Origin: Urechis unicinctus | Taxonomy: Eukaryota > Annelida > Polychaeta > Xenopneusta > Urechidae | Reading direction: 5' to 3' | NCBI GenBank assembly: GCA_034190875.2 | Contig: CM067356.1 | Span: forward strand, 33,952,632-34,016,631 | Length of the DNA: 64,000 nucleotides | Part shown: positions 35,900 to 49,084 of the stretch, piece by piece | How positions within the stretch are numbered: the first letter of the stretch is position 1 | How the letters are laid out: the number at the start of each line of letters is the position of its first letter | Notes under the pieces: generated by a model | What the model was told of the DNA's origin: nothing | Database searches by the model: none | Seen by the model: the letters and a program-made list of their open reading frames with translations, nothing else | Program-made: the position numbers and the translations under genes

Positions 35900-38740
35900 C
35901 ACAATTTTATAGCCCTCTGTGTCGACACGTGCACAGAATTGTATCTGCTATAGGGGATTAAGGGCTAACTTATATTTGGTCATATGCCGCTCGATATGAT
36001 CCCTTTGGTGGTATTATATCACCTTACTGATGTGTGTAGGAAACCGTTGTAAATATATTTAAGTCTATGTACTCTTGTCCTTGAGATTTCAGGTATCAGT
36101 TAAAGCTCACAATGCAGTGGCCCTTAATATGGCAAGCCAACCATGCTGTTGTATGACCATCATGCCTAGAGGGCGAATACATATGACAATTTATTACACG
36201 TTCATGTGCATACCCCGTTATGACCTAAAATATGACAGACCTAGCAACAATCATGAATATGCCACATTCCTACGATAGGCTGTCATTCTATTCCCTTGCC
36301 TGTAGTGGTTTATAGGTGCAACCTCGGATTTTTGCCCTGTGTTGATATCGGAGGGCCGTTCTGTGGGTATATTTCGGATCCTTTATGCAAGATTTATTGA
36401 ATTGGTATGCAACAAAGGATGAACCAAGCATCACGGTGCACGAGGCACATAGGGATCAGCTGCATTCATAATGTCAATGCTGCTTTCATTGTTATCTAAC
36501 GTGGCTCTGTCGTATGAATGATAAGCTGGCTAAGCTCGAATCGAAGATTATGGCAGTTTCACGAGGCCTTACAAGTGTCCAATATATTTTGATACCAATT
36601 CGTTTTAGCTGCTGATGAAGATAAGGCTTATCTATCAGAGTCTCTGCAGCTGGTGCCTAAAAAATTTCACTTAATTTGAAAGTTTGATGAATTATGACAC
36701 CAGCATTGAATTTCCATGTGAGCTCATTTTTATTTGAAACCTGTACAAAACTCGATGGTAAATAACATGATCTAAGCGTTTCCCCATTCTTATATGTAAC
36801 ACCAGGCTTGGTGAAATGTATTGACCTGTTTATCACTAACTCTAGTTTAATTGTTTTATTGTTACGACATCAAAATTGCTAGTATCACTTATGAAGGTTA
36901 CAATAAGAGCCGGAGACTGATCCTGGAGGGACGCTATTCAATACGCTAGTCTTATCCAATTCTGTTCCTCAGTCATCCTTTAATCAAAGGCGGGGTTTTC
37001 TCCTTAACTACAGTATGTGTTTAGTAGCTGATGTTGACTGTCGATCAATTTGATATCTTTGAACAACTATGCATGATTGGAATTTCAGTTATGGAATGAG
37101 ATGGGGTAAGGAACATATATATCCATTGGTTTTTTCATATATATTTATATATGACGCAATTCGATCAACTTATCACTGAAATGTAACCTAGATTAATTGG
37201 CAGAATTCCACGCCAATACTGAAAACGACTTTTCAAAACAACCAACGCCAGCTGCAGCAGCTGTCAATTAAGGCGCGTTTTGTGGCTGTTTGTTGAACAG
37301 GAAAAACTGCTCCCGTACCGAGTTGAAGTGACGTACTCCATGCAGTAGAGCTGTTCTCACTGAGTTGCGCTCCCACAATTCTGCACGACATCATTCCGGA
37401 ACACACATTATATATTTAGATGTAAACAAGTGGTTATAAAGTATTTTTTTCTCATGCACAGCTTTATAGATGACACATGCAATATTAAGGTCACGTATCA
37501 AGCACTTCACTCGGTGTTCCTTGTAATAAACCTAGTTTTGTACTGATTTGTAGGTACGCATATTTATATTCATGCCCTTTAAAGTGCGTGGTTGCAGTAA
37601 TTAACTACCACAGGCAATCAAATCCTAGCTCTCTGATTGCCTTGCTCATTTTGTTAATAACGCATGATTACCAAAACCTTTTCTCCACTGGACATTTAAC
37701 TGGCTTTTTGAAATAAAATCATGTTACATGGGACGATTGATCAAAAAGGGAAAAAAAGAAAGAAGGATATAGCTAAACTATAACACAACGGCAGTCCAAG
37801 AGCTTACAAAAGGTACACAATATCTGTAAGGCTACTACTTTTTATTAATAACTATGAAATCATCTATTTGGTCCCTAGTAGCATTTTTGTCTGGTTTTTA
37901 AATATCGCCTATATTACTCAAATTGATCTATTGTGCAACAAGTGATATATTGCACCTCCAATAATGTTTCTCTTGAATAGGACAAAATTAAAGTCATCAA
38001 GGATGATCACCTTACTTGACATACCGATGGCGCACCATATATTGATCCTAGTGTGGAGTGTTTTCGGAATGCTAGATTAACTTTCCTTATCAGCGATATT
38101 GACTATAAAATGTCTGAAACATATTCAGAAGCTGTTGTGCTTCCATAATCAACTCATGGGTAATATCCCTCAGCTCTTTATGATTTTTATCGGGTTACAT
38201 TTTATTTTAACCACACGTGCATACTTTGTTGGGCATATCTATGATTGTAGGATTGAATGAATGTAGAATTTTAGTTTCCGACACAGTGAAACGGCATCCA
38301 TTTACACCCTCAGCAGACAGAATGACGTAAACGCCTGATTGCACCTGTGCCACACAACGCACACATAGATAGTCATCTGTGTTTATTGTGTATTGCCACT
38401 GATTTCACCCGGATCTGGTTCACCCCTGGTTGTTCGACTCTACCAAAAGCTTTTTGAGCCCAACTAAATAACTGAAAATTTGATGGACGTCTTACCAAAA
38501 ATTCCAAAAATGGTGGGTAAGATTATTTTGTAGAAGGAAACCATTCTACGTTTTGTAACGCAATTATAGTTGATTGTGTTCAGCAAGATATAGAATCAAA
38601 ATGGTCAGCTGCGGCATAAAGACTGAACAGCCGCATATAATAATTGATTTGGTCCCTATTGCCATTGACACTATTATACAACACAAGAATTCGCTAAATG
38701 TTGAATTGCCCACAAAAGTATATATGATGAAACCTAAAAA
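35900..38740. repeat. Duplicated block gamma, copy 3
   Basis: This matches copy 1 from 7,400 to 12,290, minus the R1 insertion, the 10.1-10.7 kb extra piece and the large microsatellite. Its first part also matches copy 2. It is compact (about 2.8 kb) and is the best reference for the unexpanded block. Short open frames, such as 38,564-38,764 on the minus strand, are not conserved. Confidence 0.8.
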
Positions 38741-38834
38741 ATTACTATGCTTCTGCATCAGCAAAAATGGTCTTGCATAAACATGGCTCCCGAAACTGTA
38801 TAGTGATGATTCAACTATTGCTATTGCACATAAG

Positions 38835-38944
38835 GTCTATACCACTACGTATCAAACGCAGATTATCTACAATCGAGTATTACTAGCGTCTATACCACTA
38901 CGTATCAAACGCAGATTATCTACAATCGAGTTTGTATTACTAGC
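38835..38944 (+). repeat. Perfect 53-base tandem duplication
   Basis: The unit starting 'gtctataccactacgtatca' at 38,835 is repeated at 38,888. The two copies agree completely except that the second has four extra bases ('tttg') before 'tattactagcg'. Such identity in this diverged region points to a very recent duplication, or to an assembly slip at the edge of the following TA tract. Confidence 0.95.
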
Positions 38945-38945
38945 G

Positions 38946-39700
<755 letters not shown>

Positions 39701-41969
39701 AGATAGTTATTTCTACGGATGGTTCTCACGATTTCATTTATTTAACCCCGTTAATCATGGTTTGCTAATAGGAAATCGTTCAAAGGATGCGTGTTTTCAG
39801 TCTATGCGTACATAACCCTCTATGATAACCAGCATTGAACAGCCTGGCTGCTTCATAGCGATAGAAGGTAATAAAATAAATTTAATAAAAAATAGACGGA
39901 TGCGAACATAATTTATGTTGATATTTTGGACATGTTTCATTGCCAAATATATCTATTCCGCGATATAAATAACTCTTACCAATTTTACTATTTGACGGTA
40001 AGATTAAGCAATCAAGAATACCAACAAACGAGGGTTTCAGAGTATCCTCAACGTGCTTAATTGTTTCCACATTCTAAAGTTTTTCTATTTGAACTGGTGG
40101 TTCGATGAATTGTGCATAGGAATGTTTAGGGTCTACGCCTTGTGCTGTGTTAAGACTAAGAACGTGTAGTCTTGTATATTCGCAAATTGCACGTGTCTAT
40201 TAATGTCTGCTAGAAAATGGCCTCTTATTACTGCAAGTAGGCTATATGTTTTATCAAAATGTACACCTGTTACTCTGCACCATGCCATGATTCTAAATAT
40301 GGCAGAATAATCATTGCGCGACTGTGATGCATATACTGCACTACGCTGGCTACCAAATCACAACGATTGGTGGTTAGAAATATATCGTCTCAGAGTAAAG
40401 ATTCTGTTTATTTTATTTTCATAAATATGCATCATGGAGCAGTTAACATTTACTCCTATTTAACATGCGCAACGAACTTACGGCTTTAATTACAATACAT
40501 TGTTTCTCCATATCCAGGGAGCCCAACCCATATTTCGTCTCTATGCAGCAAAACATTACGCTCATTATTTGAAAGAGTCAAAAAACATTAACCTGCGGTA
40601 AGAAATGGCATATTTGTATCATATAAAACACAATGTGGAAAATTGTAAATAAAGCGTAATTTCCAAGGGATGGAACCATGTCGGATTTTACAGCATTTCA
40701 TACGAAAAAATGCAGAATTTACTCGTATAAGTTTTTGTTCAATAGCATGTTTATTCAGGAGCAATAGAAACGATTCACACCAAAATAAACCCTTGCCCTG
40801 ATTTACATATAATACACAATCATAGTAGGCTTAATTGACTTCTAAACTCTTTGGCTTACAAGGTTAACCATTTAGGTTTGAGCGTGTTAATCAAATTTTG
40901 TTTGCAAGGGGCACATGATATCCGCTTCATGCAGTATTATTTCAAAGATCCTAACCGAAGCTTTATTTGGATCATTTAATCCAGCGACCCATCGTGGATG
41001 TCCTTCATACGCTTTCTGATTAAGAAACCAGGTTTATGGTCAGATATATTGTAATTTAAAACTCCATTTGAGTTAATAGGTTAATCAGTATAGCATCAAA
41101 AGCGAAGTGGTATTTAGAGTACCATGAGTTGGTATGTTAATGTAGTTTGTAAGGCGAAACTAATTGCATAAGTTATCTGCTTTTTAATAACTATAAGCTC
41201 TAGAGTTTGAACAACCAAGATTAAGATGACAAACTAAAATAATTTCGTACTTTAATTTGTTATAAGTTTGATCATAATAGTTCGGAAGCTATATCTGTAT
41301 TTTCTTAAGGTGTTCAATATGAGTTAATAAGTAGAATCCTTGTTCAGTTTGCTATTGCTGATATAATCCATTTGAATTCAATGTGTTGATTACAGCACTT
41401 AATTAGTATCTTTATATTGTAACCCCAGTATATGTAGCCGAATGAAATCCATTTTCCTTTCAAGACTTTGGCACTTCCATTTTTATCTTACTGGGCGATA
41501 TCCGCAGCGCTATATTGTGTCGGCATATAGACGCACTTTACTTTGAAACAGTCTGACCTTAATCAAGCCACAGTGTTGCTTTACGTGCTATCTGCTTAAC
41601 AGTGTGCAGAACAAATCCCAAGTAATGAATTTTCATTGCCTTATCTCTAATGACAGAAATATAACTGTCAGCCAAACAAGGTATAAATAATATGTATAGC
41701 ACCATTGCTCACAGTATATAACTGACTGCGCTAAGCGATGTGTATAACCCTAGGGCATTTATATGTATATTGCTGCAATGTGAGGACGGAAAACATATCT
41801 CACAATGTGTTGGCTAAAGTGGCACATGTATTACAATTGAGGCCGATGTTTACAGACCTAGGACTGCCTTACAGAGTGTCTTTGCTCAACAAAGTATGCA
41901 CCAACGTACTAAAACCATGTAAAACTGTTAATAATATTATACACTTGTAAAATGTGCTAATTATAAATT
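39701..41969. other. Unique AT-rich DNA of unit 3
   Basis: About 2.3 kb with no counterpart found in unit 1, where gamma passes to delta within about 350 bases (12,290-12,640). I see no gene, RNA or mobile-element signature in it. The tiny frames present have no recognisable motif. Confidence 0.45.
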
Positions 41970-42414
41970 GCTTCGTGGTTGTCAGAGAGTGGATATAGCT
42001 GCAAAGGATCGTGCAATAAATAACAATATTTCTTGCAAGAATAAAATGGCTTATGTGATCATTTGGCTTACCAATGACCCTTGTCAATATTCTGCATTTA
42101 ATGTGTGCAGTCCTGAGAAACCAAATAACCAATTGTATAAGAATGTTTATAAATCGACTTTTGCGCTCGAATTTGTTGAATGGGTAAACATATTTTCCCG
42201 GGAGCTTGTTGAAAGGAAGAGGTGAGCCAGACACTAGGCGATCAGTTGTTGCATCGACAAATAGGCGTCTGCTTTATGTAATTACCATTGCTCAATGGAT
42301 TCACATCACAACACTAGAAGGTGATACGGGGCTCTAAGGTGTAAAACCAAATTTCCATTTGATCTACAATCGAGCTTTATTTAGGACTCATCATTCACCA
42401 TCTGTATTTGCTTA

Positions 42415-42608
42415 TTTATTCGTATATTGTGTACAACATCGAACAGAATGAGGGAGATCAGAAGTGTCACGATTAATGTTATCAATTTCCGCCTTTCTCT
42501 AACAAAGCCCTTGTTTTCACCGCACAAACTACACAGTGAGACCCAGGAAACACAGCAGCAAATCTGAGGGTGCAGAAACATACATTTATTTGTATATTGT
42601 GTACAACA
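42415..42608 (-). pseudogene. Duplicated scrap of the receptor tail downstream of its stop
   Basis: 42,418-42,480 repeats the last coding bases and 3' end of the receptor gene (42,594-42,655), about 176 bases further on: 'gtatattgtgtacaacat', 'cagaatgagggagatcagaa' and 'gttatcaatttccgcc' against 'gttatcaatttccacc'. The delta-specific segment between them (42,481-42,570) includes the VSLCxxCGENK reading. It is a local tandem duplication and has no independent coding value. Confidence 0.8.
42585..42590 (-). promoter_or_regulatory. Possible poly(A) signal AATAAA of the receptor gene
   Basis: tttatt on the plus strand reads aataaa on the coding strand, about 20 bases after the stop codon (42,609-42,611). 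The same motif is kept at the equivalent place in the duplicated scrap (42,415-42,420) and in block delta copy 1 (about 13,556). This is suggestive, but AATAAA is common in AT-rich DNA. Confidence 0.4.
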
Positions 42609-43730
42609 TTATACAGAATGAGGGAGATCAGAAATGTCACTATTCAGGTTATCAATTTCCACCCCACTAAATTTTGCTACCCTTTCCCTCTCTGTCATGC
42701 GGCGAGAGGTTATCTTCTTCCTGGTGTGTTTACTGCAAGCGAGGAGAAACCAGAATGTCAATGCAGGACGCAGGAAGTAGATGAACAGCAGAAGCTGCTG
42801 CAAATGAATCATGAGCCAATAACGACTACGGTCTTGTGGTAATGACGTCATACGCGCCACCACTTGGAATAAATAGCACGGAACGTTGCACGCGAGGAAA
42901 AGGGAACATGTGGTTAAACATGTGCTGAGGCCGTTCGGTGGAGGACTAGACCGTGTCTCTGGTTGGGTAACCGACTGGGGTATGTCTTGTACGGTAATTT
43001 CCGGTGACCCATTACAGTCAACCTTCTGTTGCGTTCTAAGGCGTGCATTCTCCATTTCAATGCGGGTGGCATAGTTGTATCGACAGCTTGTTAGTATCGT
43101 GAAAAGAAAAATAAGAGTATATGGTATGGCAAAATTAACAATGCCGTCAATTGTATTGAGCGGTCTTTTGATTTCTTCAAACGACTTGAGGGTTAGGCAA
43201 TAATTTCCATGATTGGTGGGGACAATACCTTTCATCAGTGACATGTTGAGGTAAACAGTAAGCGCCACAACGTTAATAGTTGTTACCACCAACGCAGTAC
43301 AGCAGTTTGAAATTGACTGGTGGCAACTTGTGAACCATCGCAGGTGGTAAGTCTGTAGTACCCCATGCACGCTTAAGGTCACTACATTCCATAATGTGCT
43401 GAACATTGCCACGTCCGCCATATAAGTGGTGGCATGACACCAGGTGTCCGACATAGACAGTGATTTGATGAACAAAGATATCCACACGGTGAACAGCGAG
43501 ACCAGCAACAGAATATCAGAAATGGCTATGGCAGTGAGACATATTTCTGTAGGAATCCTTGTCTTGCGTGCACTTTTAATATTGAGCATAGTTACTATGA
43601 TGACATTAGTTGCAATACCCATTGGTACCACAAATGGGGTTACGTAATATTTGGCAACATGAAACAACGATTCAACCCATTGATTTGTGCCGTTTGTTTG
43701 CGATTGTGATTCTAATACGAAAATCTCCAT
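42609..43730 (-). CDS. Single-exon class A (rhodopsin-like) G-protein-coupled receptor, orphan
   Basis: A 373-residue seven-helix receptor, the only intact-looking gene in the window. It starts at the ATG at 43,728-43,730; a GTG-started extension of four codons is possible but not expected in eukaryotes. The N-terminus has an NGT glycosylation site (13-15). TM1 is at 27-50 with the conserved N42, TM2 at 62-87 with D72, and TM3 at about 98-121 with C98, which can pair with C178 in the second loop. TM4 is at about 143-166, TM5 at about 193-214 with P203, TM6 at about 268-292 with P284 in CNVP, and TM7 at about 308-331 with P322. The third loop (215-267) is long and serine/proline-rich, and the tail is basic. 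Oddities: the DRY position reads HGV, the TM6 tryptophan is N, and NPxxY reads RPALT. The closest general type is the invertebrate peptide or chemosensory orphan receptors; the ligand is unknown. Seven broken relatives nearby suggest a locally expanded family. Confidence 0.75.
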   Translation of the reverse strand: MEIFVLESQSQTNGTNQWVESLFHVAKYYVTPFVVPMGIATNVIIVTMLNIKSARKTRIPTEICLTAIAISDILLLVSLFTVWISLFIKSLSMSDTWCHATTYMADVAMFSTLWNVVTLSVHGVLQTYHLRWFTSCHQSISNCCTALVVTTINVVALTVYLNMSLMKGIVPTNHGNYCLTLKSFEEIKRPLNTIDGIVNFAIPYTLIFLFTILTSCRYNYATRIEMENARLRTQQKVDCNGSPEITVQDIPQSVTQPETRSSPPPNGLSTCLTTCSLFLACNVPCYLFQVVARMTSLPQDRSRYWLMIHLQQLLLFIYFLRPALTFWFLLACSKHTRKKITSRRMTERERVAKFSGVEIDNLNSDISDLPHSV

Positions 43731-44960
43731 GGCGACCTCCACAATAATATCCGGCCCTCCTCGTCAGAATCTGTATTCCTGGACGATTGTTGGCAGCAGA
43801 CACCTGTAGTCAAAAGCATTTACATGCATTTACATGCCATGCATAAATTAGGAGGAGGGTGTGCAGTTCACCAACATAACCTATTGACAGAACGGATTAA
43901 ATCCCTCAAGGTGCCATATATCACTCGTAATTTTTTGGCACAGTAAAACCCTTTCCCACTTCAACTGGGCAAATAACCATTGGCTTGCAGGCCCCTAGCA
44001 ATTTAAAGACAAAGCAACATTATAGCATGTCTGTCAGATATCCACTGTTACTCAGATCATTGGGAATATAATGTTAATTTAGGGAATAAAAGGAGTGGCC
44101 CCTTCTATAAATTGTCTATTGTATTGCCTTGCTCATGATCCCAACATAATAGAATGCAGATATATCCTCAACAAACAATAACATAGCCATTTATCTTTAA
44201 GACTCAGCATAACAACGAATCAGTAAAGCAGCCTGGTATCAATGATTGATATTTTGCTAAGTAAATATACACGTAGCACATGCAAGACATAATGTCAATG
44301 AAATGATAAACAGCTTTATAAACAGTTAGTAAATAATGTATGAAATAACAACGAATGGAAGTATTCCACATTATTGCAGCATTGCCACATCGCACCAGCA
44401 AATCGCTTTTGTAAAACATGGCATTAGAGAATCAATAAAGACGCTGACTCACCCTATGTGTATTCATTCGACACTAATGGTTGTTGATAACTTAAGATAA
44501 TTTACGCTGATCCGGATGGTGGGATTAATGCCTATATGTGATGCATATAGGAAAATCCGCTGCACGCAGAAATTACCTGGCTTTTGGTTTAAGTTGTTCA
44601 AATCAATCCTCAGCGCAAACTGAGCAAATCCACAGCAGGTACTGTTGATAATAGTAGCGTGCCAACAGGAAATGGGCATGTGCTGCTTCCTAGCGGAGAA
44701 GGTGCGACATACGCCAGATAGAAAAGCTCAGCTACGTGGTGGGATGACGGCCCTAGTGAGTTTGATATAGCGTTCTGCAAGCGCAGATATCACGAAGCGA
44801 TTTCGTCGGGTAAGGAAAAACGAACGCAATTCATCTCAGCTGACGCTTGAAACATGCGTGACAAAATCGAGATCAACGCGTCGCTGCAAACATTCATTTG
44901 TAACACCATAAATTGTAGCATTATGTTTTATTGTTTCGAGAAGCTATTTTAACATAAGTG
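43731..44960. other. Upstream region of the receptor, unique to unit 3
   Basis: No second gene is recognised. The segment is missing from block delta copy 1. If the receptor is transcribed, its promoter should lie here, but I cannot point to a convincing TATA box or initiator. Confidence 0.4.
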
Positions 44961-46849
44961 ATCATTTAAACTTTAGCGCGGCTTGGTGTTTATTTGATCC
45001 GATATTGAGTTTTTCTTGCAACTGAAGCGTTCTCAATTTTATAACTTGTGGAAACGCACGTGACTGTTGTATTATTTCTGAAAAATCGTTTTAATGGATT
45101 ACATTTCTTTTGGAACGAATAGCTTTCAACCGACGTTACCTTCTACTAATCATCACAAAAAATTGTCGGGGAAACGATGCTCAAATGCCGTATCCATTGT
45201 TTACTGTCCGTTGCAGCCAATTCTTATTAAGATAGGATAAACAAAAGCTTCTACAATGAATGGAGCATGACCTGCTGAATAATGGTGTGAGCGCGACAGT
45301 ATCCGGACACTATTCTTTAAAAACGCCGACATAAGGCTGATAAATAATGTAAGGGGACATTAGGCTGTTCAAGCTCACTTATCGAATTTGAATATGTACC
45401 TTTTATCATGGTGAGAATGAACGCCTGCATGCTCTCTTGTGGCAATTGGCAGCAAAATAAAAAAGCCGTGCCTGATTATCAGTGCAAAGGAGTCGCCCAA
45501 GGAGGTATGACATGTTTCTGATTTTTTCACAAATATACCTTTTACGCAACGCAAGTGCACGAATATATCTTTGGCCCATTTACCATCGCACTTTTTGGTG
45601 CACATTTCTGTGTTTTACTGCTTGCTAAAGCACACCAATTTGCTTGTGGCGGTGGGAATAGTTAAAGACGAGAGTAAAGCATGAGTACTACTTACTTCTA
45701 TTAAATACTCTATTAAACACACAAAAAGGCTGTTTACAAGTTATTGTCAAATCAACCAAGCAAATATTAGGGTAACCATCACATCCATTCTATTCATATG
45801 CGCAACTATTCCTAAGTAATCAACATTTACGATTATATAAAGAGAAAATGACCTTGATGTAATCTTTGCTTAGCTACTTCTCTAAATGATTCATGGGCAG
45901 AACTCGCCATTTATCCTGGATAGAGTCAAGGTATTTATGCTCTTCCCGAAAAAGAACAGATATCTTTGTTTCATTGACCATTATTTGTACAAGGATGCCT
46001 ATAAACAAACAGTATAGTAATACGATATGAGCCAAGTGGTTCATGAATATATATCGCCACACAATAGAAACATGCCGGATCAAGAGGCACCTGTCGGCAC
46101 ACAAAGCACTGGACTGGTATGTGGTATTTCATATTGATGTGCAATCACTAACTCATGGAATACTGAAATCGATTTACATCGAGATGTGAGAGTAATGATC
46201 CAGAATGGGACACTTGGTGTATGATTACTGCAGCATTATCATTTCAGCATAGGTGAAGCAAGAATAATAGACACCATTGTCCTAAACAAGTGTTCCACTC
46301 TACTTGCGAACCCTTTAAGCACACTCTTGGCAAATCACGAAATGGGACAACACTATAAGATGTCTTCTAACATGGAAACAGAAGAGTTGATAAATTTGTA
46401 TTTCGCTCAATAGACATATATAAATGGATATTATCGATGACAAGGTGAATATTCTATTCGCGTGCTAATCGTTGCTGTGTTGAAAGTTTCAATAGAGCGC
46501 AAAGAAAAACGTGGTAGTATGTCATGCGTTTTGCAGATGTCGGTAAATTAGACAATCAAGGGTTTAGTAGTCAAGATAGTTATTTAGGATTAAATGGCCA
46601 TGAGTACCTTGGTCATGCTTTACATACAACCGAAGATCAATAATTGTGCATCATAACAGCTACACCTGAGTGTACAAATGAATAGAAAGAAGAACGAAAA
46701 CGCTTTTTATGAGAGAATGATTCAACAATATGAAACGTTGTACAAAAACAAAAGATAGAGGAACAAAGCGAACCTACGAAGTAAGCACAAATTGATACAA
46801 GTTGTGCATTGTAAGTCTTTTGCAACTTGTTGCATAAAGATAACAGTGG

Positions 46850-49084
46850 CTGTATAAATATGTATTAATATAGATATATAGACATACAGGTATATATCTG
46901 TAAAGCGTTTGAACTTGGGTGTTGTAAAAAAGGGTTCATTCGCATGGAGACAATGCTGTTTGTGTAAATATTATGAGTTACTACACGTCGCCGTTCGACA
47001 GGAAGCTGCATGTGTTTGCTCCAATAGTGAAGTCAATATCACCTTTTATCGTACGATATAATGTAAAATTAATCGTCCTGTAAAGGTATTGGGCAGCATT
47101 ATCATACTGTTGTGCAACACAAATATGGAGAGATCGCATATAAACCGGAGTATATATGGCACTAATACAGATAATCGCATGGTGGCCGGGGACAAGTTAG
47201 GTGTCATTATAATGCCACTTTCTCATGATAGGCATCCGATCAATTCCCTCGCGCATTACATTTTATTGACGCAAGTAACCATTTGTATGGTGCCCTGTGA
47301 CACGTGTTATCAGTTGACCAGTCTGTGATGACGCATTGCGGCATAACTCAGTGATTCATGAGTTTGTTGTGATTGTTTGACTTTGTGGGCAGCTGTAAAG
47401 TGCTATTGGTCATTTCGATAAATATCTGACGCAGCACAAGTATAATCTTATACTACAGACGCAAGTGAGCAATTTACGCCCAGATCATATGCGTAGGTTG
47501 GCATTTTCGGCAATTGAGCGAGCGCCGCCATGCACATCAGAACAGTGACGTACATGATTTCAGCCAACCAAACTGTTATACAGTTGTTTATAATGCAAGC
47601 GCATCTTGTGTAGTTTTCTATATTACTTTGGCGTCATATCAAAATAGATCCATATAAGTAAACTGCTATCATTAGCAAGATGGTCATTCTTAGAATAGAC
47701 GGCGGGGGAGGATGGTAGTCCTCAACATATATGCATAAGCCATTAGCTAATATGTGACTTATACCGACGCCTACTTCAATCAGGATATGTAATGTTCATT
47801 TCAAAGAGCTACACCCACCTCCATATTTGAGCTATAAAGCATGGCTCTATATATCTATGACGAAAATGGCAAGGTTCTTATTCCACAACTGTAGTTGTTT
47901 TTTGTAGCCATATACCACACTAGTGGTCGTGTGCCGTTGATTTCTATATTGACCTCACCTTTGTAAGTTTTCAGAAATGATCAACACAACGCTGAGTTGA
48001 GGGCCGTAATTATAAACTTACTGTGTTACCAATTGACTGTCCTTCGTCAATTCACCGACGTATTTATTAGCCAAGCACGGCAAAGACATGGCTTGGTATC
48101 GTACAGTCGCGGGAATAAAATATAACCTTTTACTTTACAATGCTGATAACAAACTGACATATGTCCGCTGAGTTATCGAACTATTAGGCGAATAGAGAAC
48201 GGCGAGGAATGTCTGGTTGGCTATTCAGTGGAAATATTTTCCCTATTTTTGTAACGTATACGTTCGGCTCATGGTAACGCATACGTTAGGCGTGGCATGT
48301 TGGCCGAGGTCAAACATAGTCAGCATCAGGCTGATACACCCCGTGCCACACTGTAAGGGTGTATGGACTTGCGTGTCTCGTTACAATGTACGTCTTTAAA
48401 CTTATTATGTCAGGGGCTGAAACCGTGGCGTGGTTTCTGTTATTCATCTTTCTCCCTGCCATATTTGATAAGCTGTTCAACCCCAACGATTTACACTTCG
48501 AACTTAAATGGCTTTTTACTCCCGCCAAGTGGGTCGTCAATCAATGCTCACAACATTTCATACAAACAAGCGACTGTCATGGTTGGTGAAATATTCAAGC
48601 TTGATGCCGCGTTTGGACACAAGTTGATGGGTTGGAGTTAAGATAAGAAGTTTGAAAGATTAAGAAAACAGTTACTTTATATGTACTTAAATCTGTTATT
48701 TCAAACTTTTAGCATTCAATCATGGTAACAATTGACACGTGGCCGCATTGGTCAACATTCCTGCAAGCACACAATCATTATATCTGGATTAATATCTTGG
48801 AATAACAACTGGTCGGTTTTTTATTGCATGGCGTATGTATCTGATATGTTTTTTTCCACATTGTTCGCCAGGTAAGAATGTGATGAAAAATCTGTTGGGG
48901 GATATTGCGGTAGAGGGAAATATGAATCGGTCACCTATCCCGTTTGCTGATAAAGCTGAAATATGATATATATGCCTGATAGTATTCGGATCACTCGGAT
49001 TCATTTCTGCAAAGAGAACTGTCATTGATAAACTCGGAACGGTAAATCAAGGGCCGCGCCACTGACCAACACCCGCTATTATGT
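46850..49084. other. Unique DNA of unit 3 replacing the TA tract of unit 1
   Basis: A short TA-like remnant (46,850-46,895) is followed by about 2.2 kb with no counterpart in unit 1. 48,880-49,000 resembles 22,080-22,200 of zeta copy 1. Overlapping open frames near 48,217-48,641 on both strands include a hydrophobic stretch (AWFLLFIFLPAIF) but no recognisable family. Confidence 0.4.

Larger units (their letters stand above)
41970..46860. repeat. Duplicated block delta, copy 2, carrying the intact receptor
   Basis: This matches 12,640-16,100. Unlike copy 1 it retains the 43,243-44,960 segment, which includes the 5' half of the receptor gene and its upstream region. The copy 1 break points are at about 14,155 and 14,218. 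An R1 copy (46,270-46,570) is shared with copy 1 (15,470-15,790), so R1 was in place before duplication of this block. Confidence 0.8.

Noticed and set aside
41869-42234. 121-codon minus-strand open frame
   Set aside because: The corresponding DNA in block delta copy 1 does not keep this frame open; its content is an AT-rich hydrophobic/basic mix without motif.
43728-43742. GTG-started, four-codon longer receptor
   Set aside because: A eukaryotic gene is expected to use the ATG at 43,728-43,730; the extension has no support.
48217-48641. Cluster of overlapping 60-92 codon frames
   Set aside because: Frames overlap on both strands, have no recognisable domain, and no counterpart elsewhere tests their conservation.
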